Source of the DNA: Bacteroides salyersiae WAL 10018 = DSM 18765 = JCM 12988
Lineage (GTDB): Bacteria; Bacteroidota; Bacteroidia; Bacteroidales; Bacteroidaceae
DNA length: 64,000 nucleotides
Reading direction: 5' to 3'
Assembly (NCBI RefSeq): GCF_000381365.1
Contig: NZ_KB905466.1
Coordinates: 2,253,207-2,317,206 of the forward strand
Part shown: positions 1-11,100 of the stretch, piece by piece
Layout of the letters: each line of letters begins with the position of its first letter
Numbering within the stretch: the first letter of the stretch is position 1
Position numbers and translations under genes: made by a program
The notes under the pieces: model-generated
The model's input: the letters and a program-made list of their open reading frames with translations, nothing else
Databases searched by the model: none
What the model was told of the DNA's origin: nothing

Positions 1-195
1 CTAAAAATAGCCGACTCAGCGAAAAACCTGCCCCAATTTCAGGTAACTGAACAATATTTCCGTTTATTGGAAAAAACAATTCAACGCGAACCGCCATATT
101 GGCTTTGGTCGCATAAACGCTGGAAACGTACACGTGAAATATATAATCAGCTCTATCCGAAAGAAATACAGGAAAAAAAACTTAGCCGGCTTTAA
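1..195 (+). CDS. C-terminal end of a lipid A-type (LpxL/HtrB-like) acyltransferase, truncated by the window edge
   Basis: Only the last 64 residues are inside the window; frame 1 is open from the edge to a TAA. The stretch EPPYWLWSHKRWKRTR, about 30 residues before the end, matches the conserved C-terminal signature of lysophospholipid/lauroyl acyltransferases that add secondary acyl chains to lipid A at the inner membrane. The catalytic HxxxxD motif would lie upstream, outside the window. The gene converges on the next one, whose stop lies 20 bp away. Assignment rests on this one motif. Confidence 0.75.
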   Translation, partial: LKIADSAKNLPQFQVTEQYFRLLEKTIQREPPYWLWSHKRWKRTREIYNQLYPKEIQEKKLSRL

Positions 196-214
196 TTCCG
201 TGACAAGAAGCCGT

Positions 215-1045
215 CTATACGGAAATACGGCTTAAATAGAAAAACAGCAATGTTCTGAATTTCCGCAATGGATTTTCCGTCAGTTTATTGATATAAGTTA
301 CAAATGGGTTCTCCACAGGGCTGCTCATGTCTGCCCCACGGATACCTTCTGCTGAAATTCGGGATGCCAATACTGCCTGCCCACCCGAAAGTCTTTTTTC
401 CATCCTTTCCGGTATCAGATAATATCGTCGCAAATCTTTCGACATGCAAATACAACCGGTCAACACTGCCTGGTCATGCCTATGTTCTTTAACAGAAGGA
501 TTTTCCTTAAAGCGCTCGTCTTGATGAATATCAATAAACAGGTGAGGATGGGTTGTTGCCAATTGATACCATCGCTTTATCACTTCATTACTTTTTGTCT
601 TTTTTATCATGAAAAAAGTAGCTTGTATCTGATAGGCATTTCTCCACAGACTATTATTCGGATTGAAAAAAGTAAATACTTCCTTTTTACACCATTTCTT
701 GTTCTTGCCCTTCGTTATAAAGAAAATGGCCTCTTTTCTTTTAAGTATTCGAAAATAGTCTTTCCAATCCGTATGCCTCAACAAAGTACATCCGGCATCA
801 GCATACACAATGATATCCCCCTCATCAACCTTGCTCAAAGCATCAAAAAGAACATACGGTTTCCATAACCAATACCCGCCTCCCCTTTCGTATTGTCTTA
901 CATATTCTTGAAACAAATCCGGAAGTAATTTATCGTTGTAAAGATGAATTTCATCAAAAATCTCCAATGCCTCCGCTTCTTTTTTTATCCGTTGCAAGGA
1001 ATCTTTATACTTCTGATCACCATATGTAATGAAAACCTTCTTCAT
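215..1045 (-). CDS. Glycosyltransferase-like protein (WLWKP...DAGC type)
   Basis: A cytoplasmic protein of 276 residues with no signal peptide. It opens with KKVFITYGD, a beta-strand-like start, and has YWLWKPYVLFDAL followed by GDIIVYADAGC around residues 60-90. That arrangement resembles small bacterial glycosyltransferases, where an acidic residue in a D-x-G/DxD-like position binds the metal-nucleotide. A basic, aromatic C-terminus could associate with the membrane. I take the ATG before KKVFITYGD rather than an upstream TTG. It sits alone, convergent with the acyltransferase, so a role in surface glycan or LPS decoration is plausible but inferred. The exact family is not recognised. Confidence 0.5.
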   Translation of the reverse strand: MKKVFITYGDQKYKDSLQRIKKEAEALEIFDEIHLYNDKLLPDLFQEYVRQYERGGGYWLWKPYVLFDALSKVDEGDIIVYADAGCTLLRHTDWKDYFRILKRKEAIFFITKGKNKKWCKKEVFTFFNPNNSLWRNAYQIQATFFMIKKTKSNEVIKRWYQLATTHPHLFIDIHQDERFKENPSVKEHRHDQAVLTGCICMSKDLRRYYLIPERMEKRLSGGQAVLASRISAEGIRGADMSSPVENPFVTYINKLTENPLRKFRTLLFFYLSRISV

Positions 1046-1360
1046 TGTAAAATGTTTCAAAAAATTAAATCAGCATCATTGTTTTTATATATTTTATTAT
1101 TGTATAAAAACACTACAAACATTCAAATCCAATATCTTTTTACAAAGATAGTTAAAACAATAACATATTATAAAATATAGATGAAAAACAAATAAATTTC
1201 ATCTTATATTCATCTATCATTGTATCCAATTGTAAAATTTGACACCTAACAACTAACCATTTCATTCTCATCGGGGATATTTAGAAAGAGAAATATGATA
1301 AAAACACGTATCCAATATCAAATTAAAAACATATCTGTAATAACAATAACAAGGTTATAT
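1046..1360. other. AT-rich intergenic stretch
   Basis: About 300 bp between the glycosyltransferase-like gene, which starts to its left, and the terminator of the PL8 operon. It is strongly AT-rich and should hold the minus-strand promoter of the glycosyltransferase-like gene, but I see no convincing -7/-33 pair, RNA or repeat. Confidence 0.4.
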
Positions 1361-1392
1361 AAAAACAAAAACCGACCCTTTCGGGCCGGTTT
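1361..1392 (-). terminator. Intrinsic terminator of the PL8/SusCD operon
   Basis: Read on the minus strand, AAACCGGCCC, a GAAA tetraloop and GGGTCGGTTT form a stem with one G-U pair, followed by TTTTGTTTTT. It begins about 35 bp after the stop codon of the giant PL8 lyase, so it closes the operon. Confidence 0.85.
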
Positions 1393-1427
1393 CAATCATA
1401 GGTTAGAAGAATTACGAAATCGAAAGG

Positions 1428-4400
1428 TTATCGAATCATAACCTTTTCCGTTTTATCATTGATTTTCACGATATAGCATCCCTGTTGTTCAAGAGTGAAA
1501 CGTGCCGTACCATCTACATCAACCGTTTTAACGGCTTGTCCGGCAACATCATACACAACTGCCGTTCCTACAGCATTCACAACGAAAACATCGTTTCCTG
1601 CCGTATAAACTTTGGTCTGTACAGATTGCTCTACATTTCCTATACCCACGGCGTCTTTATCAATCAGTTCAATGTACACCGGTTCACCTTCGGCAAGGGT
1701 CAAGGTTATCATTGTCGTATTATCACTCTGAGGAGTAACTACAACTCCATCGACATCCTGACTCAATACCCATTCTCCATCGACAACGATATTTGTCTCT
1801 GTAGGAGTAGCTACCCAACCATAAGTTTCATCATCCTTCGGACGTAAATTAGGATTCGCCACAGCTAATGAAAGCGTTTTCTTTTCAGTATCCAGTTTTT
1901 CCATCAACAGCATCTCTGAACCGGTAGATTTCACACAACCGAAATTCAAATCACTCATAGCAGTAAAGATAGAATAAGCTGTAACATTAGCAGGCTTGTA
2001 AGTCAGAGCATGCAATTTCTCATTTTGAGCTTTTATCTCAAAAATTTCCCCGCCATTATTAGCCATCTTAGCAGCCAATTGAGTCATATCCGTAGTATTC
2101 GTTGCCGGAACAGCCACAAATACATATTTTTTATCGGAAGTCTTTACACCATGATCAATATAAGCTTTAGCAGCAGTTACAGTAACAGGACTATCCACAT
2201 TGTCACCTGTCTCGTTAGGAGACTCTTGTTCACCATGCTTAATAACGATCGGATCGTTTCCTTTCGGCACGAAATAACCGGTACCTTGAGGTGTTAGCAT
2301 CCATAAATCAGCAGACGAATCATTTGTTTTAGCTTCCGCACCGGCCGGCATTGTCTCACCATTTATTATCAGATCACCACTAACATCAGAATCAATACCC
2401 TGGAATAAGTTAGTTGCAGTAATCATATCATCACTATACGAACCGGATGCAGAGATATTGCTACCTAAGCTGATCAACATTCCATCAAATGCATATACAG
2501 ACTTTTTAAAGGTCAGATTAGTCGGAGTGAAACGCTGGCTTCCCCAAGAATCATCCTGATCAAATTCTGCTCCGAACATACCACAATCTTTCCAAGCCAA
2601 TGCACCGGCAAAGTTCGTCGTTTTGGAATATTGGTCGAAACGATCGGTTACATTCTTATTCGGCATCATTTCTTTCCACGAAGTATAATGTACGGTAGTT
2701 GAACCGGCTTCTACATTCCAATCCCATCCACCAGTTTCTTTAGTTGTACTGTTATCATTGTCTTTTTTCGGGAAACCGGAATTCTCCATAGCCCCGTCAT
2801 ACATTATCTCAAGAGTTCCATGAGCCTGATAACGACCAAAACGATTCGTTTTACTATAAATCTCACCACCCCAGAATTTTGTAGTCGGACAACGCATGGT
2901 AGCCACCCAATTATCCTGACGGTAAATACCGGCCGGACTATAATTAAATTGATAGAAACCATCCATATCTGCCTTGTTGACTCCAGAATAGAAATCTTCC
3001 ATAAAGAAATAATTGTATTGAGAAGCTAACTCTGAGTCAATACCAGTACCCATAATATCGCCACCAACTTCTACCAGTGTCTTGAACAAGTCTTTTGTAA
3101 AAGTCATTTCTGTACCACCTACCAATGGATGGCGTCCAGCCAAACTATTGGCAGAAAGTTGTATCTTGCCATCTTCAGATTTTGTAGACATGATATACAT
3201 TGATACTACCGCTTTTTTAATACGTTCATATGCATCCTGGTTGATTCTGAAGCAAGTACCTTTAAGTTTTCCTATATATTCTACCCAACTTCTATATGCA
3301 TACATATAATTATTATAATGGGTGTTGTGATGGAATCCCGTTCCATCCGGCTTCAAAATATCATTCGACCCCGGAGAGTATTCACTAGCATTCTCTAACA
3401 ATCTCGTTAATGCTTTCATATTTTCAATTGCTACATCTTGATCCGGATAATTGGCAGCACATCCATACAAATGTGGCAAGAAATTATAAATATAATCTGA
3501 ACTCTGGTTAGGGAGCGTGTATTCTAATGGTGCATAAGCCAAATTAAATTCCACAATCCACTTCACTGCTTTGATAATTTCAACTTTCTGTGCTTCCGTA
3601 TAAGCATTCATCGCATTAAGGAAACCTGCAGGAATTGCTTTTACATTTGTATAATCACTATAAGTAAGTCCACTGAAATTATATAAGAGTCCTTGATCTA
3701 TTATATGATCAACCAGATTATTAAATGCAGTTTTTACCTGTTGGTTACTAATAGATGCAGCTAAAATTTCAACATCAGAAGATAACTCATTTAAATAATC
3801 CAAAGTCAACTCTTTAGGAGTAGGCATCACATCACCAGACACAGTACCATCACTATTTCTCACAATATTCATTGCAGAAACTTTACTAAGCAACTCCCTG
3901 ATCTTACCGGTATTACCAGTTGGGGTTCTACCAAAGCCCAATTTCAATGTATTGAAATCACTTATTTCCATATCAGTTGCCTTTTCCGGGATTATATCTG
4001 CGCCAAAAGCATACACCTTCAACAAACGTGAATTATCTTCACTGAGATAGGCTGCATCCAATACCATCATGTCCGGATATTGACGTTTACTATCCACTAC
4101 AGCATTAAAATCTACATTGTCAAAAAATATCTTTTGCCCATCGCCCTCTTTTGCAGCATAAGTAAATCTTACTTTTTTCACTTTTCCATTAGCTTTATTC
4201 TCATATTCATTATATGGGCGACTAAATTCACGCCATCCCTTAAAGTTTACGAGAATCGTAGCTCTCTTCACAACTTCATCGTCAGCATCCAGAAACTCTG
4301 TATAAATAGTATCATTATTAGCATTCATACTATAGATATTAAAGAATGCTGCATTTTGATCACTAACGGTCAAATTATCACTAAACCCAATCTCCACTGT

Positions 4401-6551
4401 TGCTTTATCAGCAGCGTCCCAACATAAAGACTGCACTCCTTTCTTAAAATGCTCTTTAGTTAGACTAAGTTCACTTCCTACAGCTTTCCATTCCGTAGGA
4501 ACTACCGTTTCCTCAAAGTCATATTGAATAATCAACTTCTGATCTTCATCATCAATATCAGCAATTTTCGCAAAACTTACATTATCAATATAAACTGTGG
4601 CATTTTCCTTATTACCTAAAAAACAAATATTCAAATTAGTCAAATCAATATCTGTTGCATTCTTCACAATCCCTTGATCAAATGTCCACTGGTACATACT
4701 ATTAGCAGTCTTTGACAAGTTAAAGTCCACATAGTATTCTTTCCATGTATCTGTTAAAGTAAAACTTTGCCAGCATCCGTACCAACTTTGAGTTGGATCA
4801 CTCGGTTTCCCAGTTTCCTTGATAAAGAACTTATTTACATTACTATTATTTTCATCCGTAGCACGTGTATAAACTCTTAATTGGCCACCGTCATCCGAAC
4901 GTCCCAAAAATGAAAAGCGGTAAATCCCAAGGGGAACAGTACCATCAATACGCTGAGATAAAACTGTCGTATACCAAGAAGAAGTTTTTCCAGTAATAGC
5001 AGCCACCTTACCTTGTGTTGTATCGTCACTCACACCAATAGTTACAACATTTGTTTCATATTGATCTTTATAAGCAACCCATTGTCCACAAACAGTAGGT
5101 TCTTCCAACTGTAAAGTTAAATCTGGATTAGATTCAAAATCTGCATCCTTTACCAAGTTTTCACCTGGTTGGTCAGGGTCTTCCGGATCAGACATATCTT
5201 TGACAAGAGTAAGCGAAACACCATCAATTAATATTGTCTTATCTGCGATATCACCTTGAAAACAAATACTAAAATCAGTCAAGTCAATATCATCGGCATC
5301 AATAGCGTCACTCAAAGGTGCACTGTACATACTATTAATCGTTTTTGTAAAGTCAAATTCAACAGAATATTCAACCCATTCCGCAGTCAAAGCTGTACTA
5401 TAAAAAGAACCATACCATTTTGATGAAGGATCAGAAGGTTTTCCAGTTTCCTTAATAAAGAATTTTTGTACATCTTTACCACCGGCATCCGTGGTACGAA
5501 TATAAACCTTGGCCTTACCTCCATCTGTCGATTTACCCCAGAAAGAAAGTTTATAAATTCCCTTTTTAGCAGTAGTTTCAATTCTTTGTGCAAAAAATGA
5601 GGTATACCAAGAATAAGGTTTGCCTGTATAAGAACCGACTTTACCCCTAACTGCATCATCAGCAACAATATAACTGATATTATTTTTCTCATTTTTAGCA
5701 TCTGTATACGTTACCCATTCGCCGAAAACAACTGGGGTCGCATCAAATGTCTTAGTAAAATCTGCATTTTCAAAATCAGAATCTTTAATCAACTCAGTTG
5801 GAGTCTCCGGATCCGGTTCTGATAAATCCTCCACTAATTCCAATTGTACATCATCAATCAAAATCGTTTTATCAGCAACATCACCTTGAAAACAAATACT
5901 AAAATTAGTCAGATCAGTCTCATCCGCATCAACAGCATCACTCAACGGCACGCTGTACATACTACCTATCGTCTTGGTAAAATCAAATTCTACAGAATAT
6001 TCTGCCCATGTAGAAGTAAGTGAAGTATTGTAGTAAGAGCCATACCATTTAGATGAAGGATCAGCCGGTTTACCGGTTTCTTTAATAAAGAATTTCTGCA
6101 CATCTTTTCCATTTGCGTCAGTCAAACGAATAAAAACTTTAGCTTTACCTCCATCTGTCGATTTTCCCCAAAAAGAGAGTTTATAGATTCCTTTTTTAGC
6201 AACGGTTTCAATCCTCTGCGCAAAAAATGAAGTATACCAAGAATAAGGTTTGCCTGTAAAAGATCCAACTTTACCTCTCTCCTGATCATCTACTATATCA
6301 TAAGAAGTAACATTCGTTTCTTTGGCATCTTTATAAGTTAACCATTCACCATATAAATAAGGTTCCGCATCGAATACTTTCGTAAAATCAGCATTATCAA
6401 AGCCAGAATCCTTTATCAGATTTACAGTTGTAGTTGAAGTTTGTGAGGTCTGTACCATCTCTTCATACCACATTACCGCATTAGGAGCAAACCATGCCGA
6501 GGCTAATCCGGCACAGCCCAAAAAGGACAGTGTTAAGAAAATGTTTTTCAT
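1428..6551 (-). CDS. Giant secreted PL8-family lyase (chondroitin ABC lyase-like) with three N-terminal binding-module repeats
   Basis: About 1707 residues. I start at the internal ATG giving MKNIFLTLSFLGCAGLASA, a clean signal peptide; an in-frame ATG 36 bp upstream lies in a hairpin loop. Three tandem modules of roughly 200 residues (each LIKDxxF...GEW...KFFIKETGKP...ICFQGD...ILIDxV) look like carbohydrate-binding jellyrolls. Next comes a chondroitin ABC lyase N-terminal-like domain (DFEETVVPTEW) near residue 675, then the alpha/alpha-toroid with GFHHNTHYNNY (about 1072) and AGRHP (about 1140), matching the catalytic His/Tyr and Arg regions of PL8, and GGWDWN (about 1277). The last 70 residues form a sorting-type beta domain ending VYDVAGQAVKTV...YIVKINDKTEKVMI. 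Known PL8 enzymes cleave chondroitin, hyaluronan or xanthan by beta-elimination; the substrate here is inferred only. Fourth gene of the SusCD operon. Confidence 0.85.
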   Translation of the reverse strand: MKNIFLTLSFLGCAGLASAWFAPNAVMWYEEMVQTSQTSTTTVNLIKDSGFDNADFTKVFDAEPYLYGEWLTYKDAKETNVTSYDIVDDQERGKVGSFTGKPYSWYTSFFAQRIETVAKKGIYKLSFWGKSTDGGKAKVFIRLTDANGKDVQKFFIKETGKPADPSSKWYGSYYNTSLTSTWAEYSVEFDFTKTIGSMYSVPLSDAVDADETDLTNFSICFQGDVADKTILIDDVQLELVEDLSEPDPETPTELIKDSDFENADFTKTFDATPVVFGEWVTYTDAKNEKNNISYIVADDAVRGKVGSYTGKPYSWYTSFFAQRIETTAKKGIYKLSFWGKSTDGGKAKVYIRTTDAGGKDVQKFFIKETGKPSDPSSKWYGSFYSTALTAEWVEYSVEFDFTKTINSMYSAPLSDAIDADDIDLTDFSICFQGDIADKTILIDGVSLTLVKDMSDPEDPDQPGENLVKDADFESNPDLTLQLEEPTVCGQWVAYKDQYETNVVTIGVSDDTTQGKVAAITGKTSSWYTTVLSQRIDGTVPLGIYRFSFLGRSDDGGQLRVYTRATDENNSNVNKFFIKETGKPSDPTQSWYGCWQSFTLTDTWKEYYVDFNLSKTANSMYQWTFDQGIVKNATDIDLTNLNICFLGNKENATVYIDNVSFAKIADIDDEDQKLIIQYDFEETVVPTEWKAVGSELSLTKEHFKKGVQSLCWDAADKATVEIGFSDNLTVSDQNAAFFNIYSMNANNDTIYTEFLDADDEVVKRATILVNFKGWREFSRPYNEYENKANGKVKKVRFTYAAKEGDGQKIFFDNVDFNAVVDSKRQYPDMMVLDAAYLSEDNSRLLKVYAFGADIIPEKATDMEISDFNTLKLGFGRTPTGNTGKIRELLSKVSAMNIVRNSDGTVSGDVMPTPKELTLDYLNELSSDVEILAASISNQQVKTAFNNLVDHIIDQGLLYNFSGLTYSDYTNVKAIPAGFLNAMNAYTEAQKVEIIKAVKWIVEFNLAYAPLEYTLPNQSSDYIYNFLPHLYGCAANYPDQDVAIENMKALTRLLENASEYSPGSNDILKPDGTGFHHNTHYNNYMYAYRSWVEYIGKLKGTCFRINQDAYERIKKAVVSMYIMSTKSEDGKIQLSANSLAGRHPLVGGTEMTFTKDLFKTLVEVGGDIMGTGIDSELASQYNYFFMEDFYSGVNKADMDGFYQFNYSPAGIYRQDNWVATMRCPTTKFWGGEIYSKTNRFGRYQAHGTLEIMYDGAMENSGFPKKDNDNSTTKETGGWDWNVEAGSTTVHYTSWKEMMPNKNVTDRFDQYSKTTNFAGALAWKDCGMFGAEFDQDDSWGSQRFTPTNLTFKKSVYAFDGMLISLGSNISASGSYSDDMITATNLFQGIDSDVSGDLIINGETMPAGAEAKTNDSSADLWMLTPQGTGYFVPKGNDPIVIKHGEQESPNETGDNVDSPVTVTAAKAYIDHGVKTSDKKYVFVAVPATNTTDMTQLAAKMANNGGEIFEIKAQNEKLHALTYKPANVTAYSIFTAMSDLNFGCVKSTGSEMLLMEKLDTEKKTLSLAVANPNLRPKDDETYGWVATPTETNIVVDGEWVLSQDVDGVVVTPQSDNTTMITLTLAEGEPVYIELIDKDAVGIGNVEQSVQTKVYTAGNDVFVVNAVGTAVVYDVAGQAVKTVDVDGTARFTLEQQGCYIVKINDKTEKVMIR

Positions 6552-6569
6552 AAATTTTATTGATTTTGT

Positions 6570-6604
6570 GAAGAAGTTACCCTTCATTAAAGGATAACTT
6601 CTTC
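6570..6604 (-). promoter_or_regulatory. Intercistronic hairpin between susD and the PL8 gene
   Basis: On the minus strand GAAGAAGTTATCCTT and AAGGGTAACTTCTTC pair over 15 positions with one mismatch. The 5-nt loop contains an ATG in frame with the lyase. No U-run follows, so it is more likely an mRNA processing, stability or translation-control element than a full terminator. Confidence 0.65.
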
Positions 6605-6633
6605 GAATTATTTTCTAAAAAACGTAAGAATCG

Positions 6634-8127
6634 TTAACGAGGATTTTGGGTAAATCCACAAGATTGTACTTCCTCAGAAGGAAGAGGCATCAAATAAACA
6701 TTTCTATTATCTTTAGTCACACCATAGCTATCAATCCCTTCCTTTATTCTTGGAGTGAACTGATTGGCATCCCAAACCTTTTCCGTTCTGACGAGTTGGA
6801 ACCAACGTTTAAATTCACAAAAGAATTCCCAACCTCTTTCGTCAAATACCGCTTTATCAAACTCTTCTTCATCCAAATTCGGAGTTAAGGGATTATCAAT
6901 ACCACCCATAGCACGTTTACGAACTTTATTGATCTGCTCATAAGCAAATGTATTGGGTCCATGATCCGCCTTGTTCTGAGCCTCGGCGTACATTAACAAA
7001 ACATCAGCATAACGATAAATAGGTGTTATACCCAACGACTGAGCAGAATTAACGCCTCCATAATCACGATATTTATTAATAGCAGGAGATCTCATTGTCG
7101 TATTTTTAAAGCTAACTTTCCTTCTATTAATAATAAATTCATCTATAAAGTTAAACTCTTTACGCTCGTCCTCCGGATATCTTTCATAGAAACAGGAATC
7201 AGCTACATAATCAGACCAAGCCGACGTAGATTCTTCTGTAATATAATAAGATTTACCATAATTACTGTACATGTCCGTAGAATGATTCAATGCAAAGATA
7301 TGTTCTTTATCATCACTTTTAGTAGCTTCTTTCCATAAATCCTCATAGTGATCAACAAGATCATAACCACCATCTTCTATTATTTCAAAAGCTTTATCTC
7401 TTGCATCTGCATAATACTGAGTTTGTTTCAACGGCCAACCCGCCATTGTCAAATAAACTTCTGCCAGACAAGCTTTAGCCGCCCATTTAGATACCGTAGA
7501 ATTAGGAGCATCAGAAACACGACCTCGGTTAGGCAACAACGTTTCTGCTAATTGTAAATCAGGAACAATCAATTTCTTATAAATATCTTCTACACTATTT
7601 CGAGTAATTGTTGAATTACCCAAAAAATCTGTAGCACATTGTGAATCGGTAAACGCTGGTACGTCACCAAACCAACGAACTAAATTAAAATGAGCAAATG
7701 CTCTCATGAAGTAAGCCTCACCCAAATATTGTTTCTTTTCTTCCTCTGTCATTGAAGATGTTGCCGTCAGACCCTCAATCAACTGATTACTTCCTTGTAT
7801 CAACTTATACATATTGTCCCACATTGTCATGAAGTCATTTTCCATACTCGCCATATCGACATGCAGTTGATCCCAATGAACACCACGTTTAGTATAAGAA
7901 CCACAAGAAACATCATCAGCTCCCAACCCCATTAATATCGTACGACAATTGTATGCATAGTTACCTCCCCAAAGAGAAGTATATAAACCATTTGCCAAAC
8001 TTGTCACATTTTCTTCTGTATATTCAATATTCTCAGGTGTAGGAAAACTTAAAGGCTCCTGAAGCAAATCAACACATCCGGTAAGCAATATACCACTAAT
8101 CCCAAATGTTATAATTAGTTTTTTCAT
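6634..8127 (-). CDS. SusD-like surface glycan-binding lipoprotein
   Basis: 497 residues with a lipoprotein signal peptide (GILLTGCVDL, acylated Cys about residue 18). The SusD-like N-terminal region and RagB/SusD C-terminal region are visible: YLGEAYFMRAFAHFNLVRWFGDVP is the typical TPR helix signature, and the terminal part has YRYADVLLMYAEAQN, with DERGWEFFCEFKRWFQLVR further on, a hallmark of the family. Known SusD proteins sit on the outer leaflet and cap the SusC transporter to capture oligosaccharides. It follows susC by 17 bp, and the PL8 lyase follows it, so the three are one transcription unit. Confidence 0.95.
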   Translation of the reverse strand: MKKLIITFGISGILLTGCVDLLQEPLSFPTPENIEYTEENVTSLANGLYTSLWGGNYAYNCRTILMGLGADDVSCGSYTKRGVHWDQLHVDMASMENDFMTMWDNMYKLIQGSNQLIEGLTATSSMTEEEKKQYLGEAYFMRAFAHFNLVRWFGDVPAFTDSQCATDFLGNSTITRNSVEDIYKKLIVPDLQLAETLLPNRGRVSDAPNSTVSKWAAKACLAEVYLTMAGWPLKQTQYYADARDKAFEIIEDGGYDLVDHYEDLWKEATKSDDKEHIFALNHSTDMYSNYGKSYYITEESTSAWSDYVADSCFYERYPEDERKEFNFIDEFIINRRKVSFKNTTMRSPAINKYRDYGGVNSAQSLGITPIYRYADVLLMYAEAQNKADHGPNTFAYEQINKVRKRAMGGIDNPLTPNLDEEEFDKAVFDERGWEFFCEFKRWFQLVRTEKVWDANQFTPRIKEGIDSYGVTKDNRNVYLMPLPSEEVQSCGFTQNPR

Positions 8128-8144
8128 ACTTTGTAATTTTAATT

Positions 8145-11100
8145 TTAGAATGCGAAATTAAGCCCTATCAAATAGTTGCGTCCATTAGGATAATATCCCC
8201 AATCGATACCAGAAGTCAGTGGACTTTTCAATGTTACCTCCGGATCAATTCCAGAATATCCCGTAAACAAGAATGGATTCTGGATAGATGCATAAATTCT
8301 AAGTTTACTAATGCCTGCCTTACTTAGGTTTGCATTCGACAAAGAATATCCCAATGTTATACTTTTCACCTTTACAAAATCACCTTTTTCCACAAACTGA
8401 GAGGAAGGAGTCAAAGCATTAATTCCCTTCACAAACCCTACAATATCCGTATTTTCATTCTCAGGAGTCCAACGATTAGCCCATTCCGGATTAGGACCTA
8501 AATTAATAAGTCCATTAGTAGCAAAACGAGCTTCCCGTGTATAATTATAAATATCAAACCCGTGTACTCCCATAATAAATATACCCAGATCAAAATTTTT
8601 ATAAGTCAATGTATTATTCCATCCCCATTGGAAAGACGGCTGGCCATTACCAATAGCTGTTTGATCATCTTCTGTAATACCTTCAACCCCATCAATATCT
8701 TTAAACTTATACGATCCGGCTTCTGTTCCGGCAGGAGCATCCGCCAATTCCCAAGATTTCCATACACCATCACTTACATATCCCCACATTGTAGCCAGTT
8801 TTTTCCCTTTTACATTACGGAAATATTTATTTTCATAATTTCCACTAATAACCATATAAGATTTATCACTATAAAGTTCCTCAATAGTGCCTTCATTATG
8901 AGACAAAGTAATATTTGTATTCCAATTAAAATCTTTAGATACAATAGGATCAGCTCCAATCGTTATTTCAAAACCTTTATTCAGGATATGGGCAGCATTC
9001 TCCAATCTACTGGAAAAACCTGTATAATGTGGAGCATCTACCTCTAAAAGTACATCCTTACTCAACTTATGATATACGTCCAATGATACAGTCAAACGAT
9101 TATTAAATGCACCGAAATCAATACCTCCATTCCATTGTTGCGTTCTTTCCCATCTCAGATTAGGAGTTCCGATGCGTTTAGTAGATAAAGCTAAATGATT
9201 CTGAGCATCTCTAGTAGCTTCTAATTCTGTATATGCCGAATATGGTTCTACTGCCTGATTACCAGTTTCACCATAGCCAACACGAAGTTTCAACTGACTC
9301 AAAAAATTGACATCACGCAAGAATCTTTCTTGTTTTGCATTCCACGCCAAAGCAACAGAAGGGAATTGTTCCCATCTATTATCTTTATCCAAACGAGAAG
9401 AACCATCATAACGCCAAGAAGCCGTCAACATATATCGGTCCATAAGTACATAGTTCACACGCCCCATCCAAGACATCATTGCTGTTTTCGTTCTTTCACC
9501 GGAAGCATACATCACATCACCTAAAGCTGTATTATTAGCACCTATTATCGTTGATACTAACCCGCCTTTAGCTTCAGTTTTATGAATAAAGTCATCAGAA
9601 TACATTTGCTCAAACACAGCCGTAGCATTAATTCTATGATTTCTATTAAATTCTTTCACATAAGATAAAATATTCTGATTGGTCCAACTATAATTATGTG
9701 TACTAGTAGCAGTAGCACTTGTTTTATCTCCATTTGCCATCACAGTAGTATAACTATCTCTTCCATAAGTTGACCGAGATACATTATCTCCAAAAGTAAA
9801 ACCTTGCGTCATTCTGAAAGTCAAACCTTTCAAAAGGGTTACATCAACATAACCTTGTATACGAGAAGTATATTTATAACCATCAGTATCTATTTCCCAA
9901 ATATGTCCCATTGGATTATATTGGGGACCCGTCAAATTTGCATTATTATAATTTCCATCTTCATCTTTAGGCAAAATAGTATTGGGGAATATTAAAGATT
10001 CTATCAATACTCCACGATACTGACTGAAACGAGGACCCTGGCTTTTTGAATAATTACCCCAAAGATTAGCACCAAACTTTAGCCATGATTTAATCTCAGT
10101 ATCAACCTTTAAACGATAATTATAGGTATCTGCACTTGAACTTTTAGCAGTACCTTGATTATTATTATAACTTCCAGAAAATAAAAATTTAGTTTTTTCA
10201 CTACCGCCAGAGATGGAGAGTTCATGGTTATTCTCAATAGCAACATCACGGAAAACATTCCCTACGTAATCATATACATTTTCACCTCTATCAAAAGCGG
10301 CAATTTGCTCATCAGAATAAAAGCGATACGGCTCCCCTGTATCAGTAGCCGGATAAAGTGCCGCTCCATATTCATTTGCCACTCTTGCAAAATCACCTGG
10401 AGCCATAACATCAGGAAGACTATAAGGGGTCTTAAAATTCACATAACCACTGTACTCTACTCTTACTTTTCCTGCTTCCGGATTACGGGTTGTTACCAAT
10501 ATTACACCGTTAGCACCCCGAGAACCATATATAGCTGTAGCAGAAGCATCCTTCAAAACCTCAATAGAAGCAATATCCGAAGGATTCAATGAACTTAATG
10601 AACCTCCAATAAAACCATCGATTACTACTAACGGACCGCTATCTGCCTGCACGGAATTCATACCACGTACACGAATAGTAGAAGAAGATCCCGGTTGTCC
10701 AGAAGAAGAAACAATACTTACACCCGCCAAACGCCCCTGCAATGAAGAAGTTATATCAGCAGCAGGAGCATTTTTCAGAACCTCGCTACCTTTTACAGAT
10801 GCAACAGCACCAGTTAAGTCTGATTTACGTTGTACACCATATCCGACAACCACAACTTCCTCCAAAGCTTGTGTATCGTCAACCAATTGTATGGTAAAAC
10901 TCTTCTTACCTGCAACATTCACTTCCTGAGTTTTAAAACCAATATAAGAAATTACCAATGTAGCATTAGAAGGTACATTATCCAACTTGAAATTTCCATC
11001 AATATCCGTAATCGTACCGCTTGTAGTCCCTTTTACCAAAACGGACGCCCCGATTACACTTTCTCCGAGACTATCAAGAACCTTACCTGTCACAGTAGAG

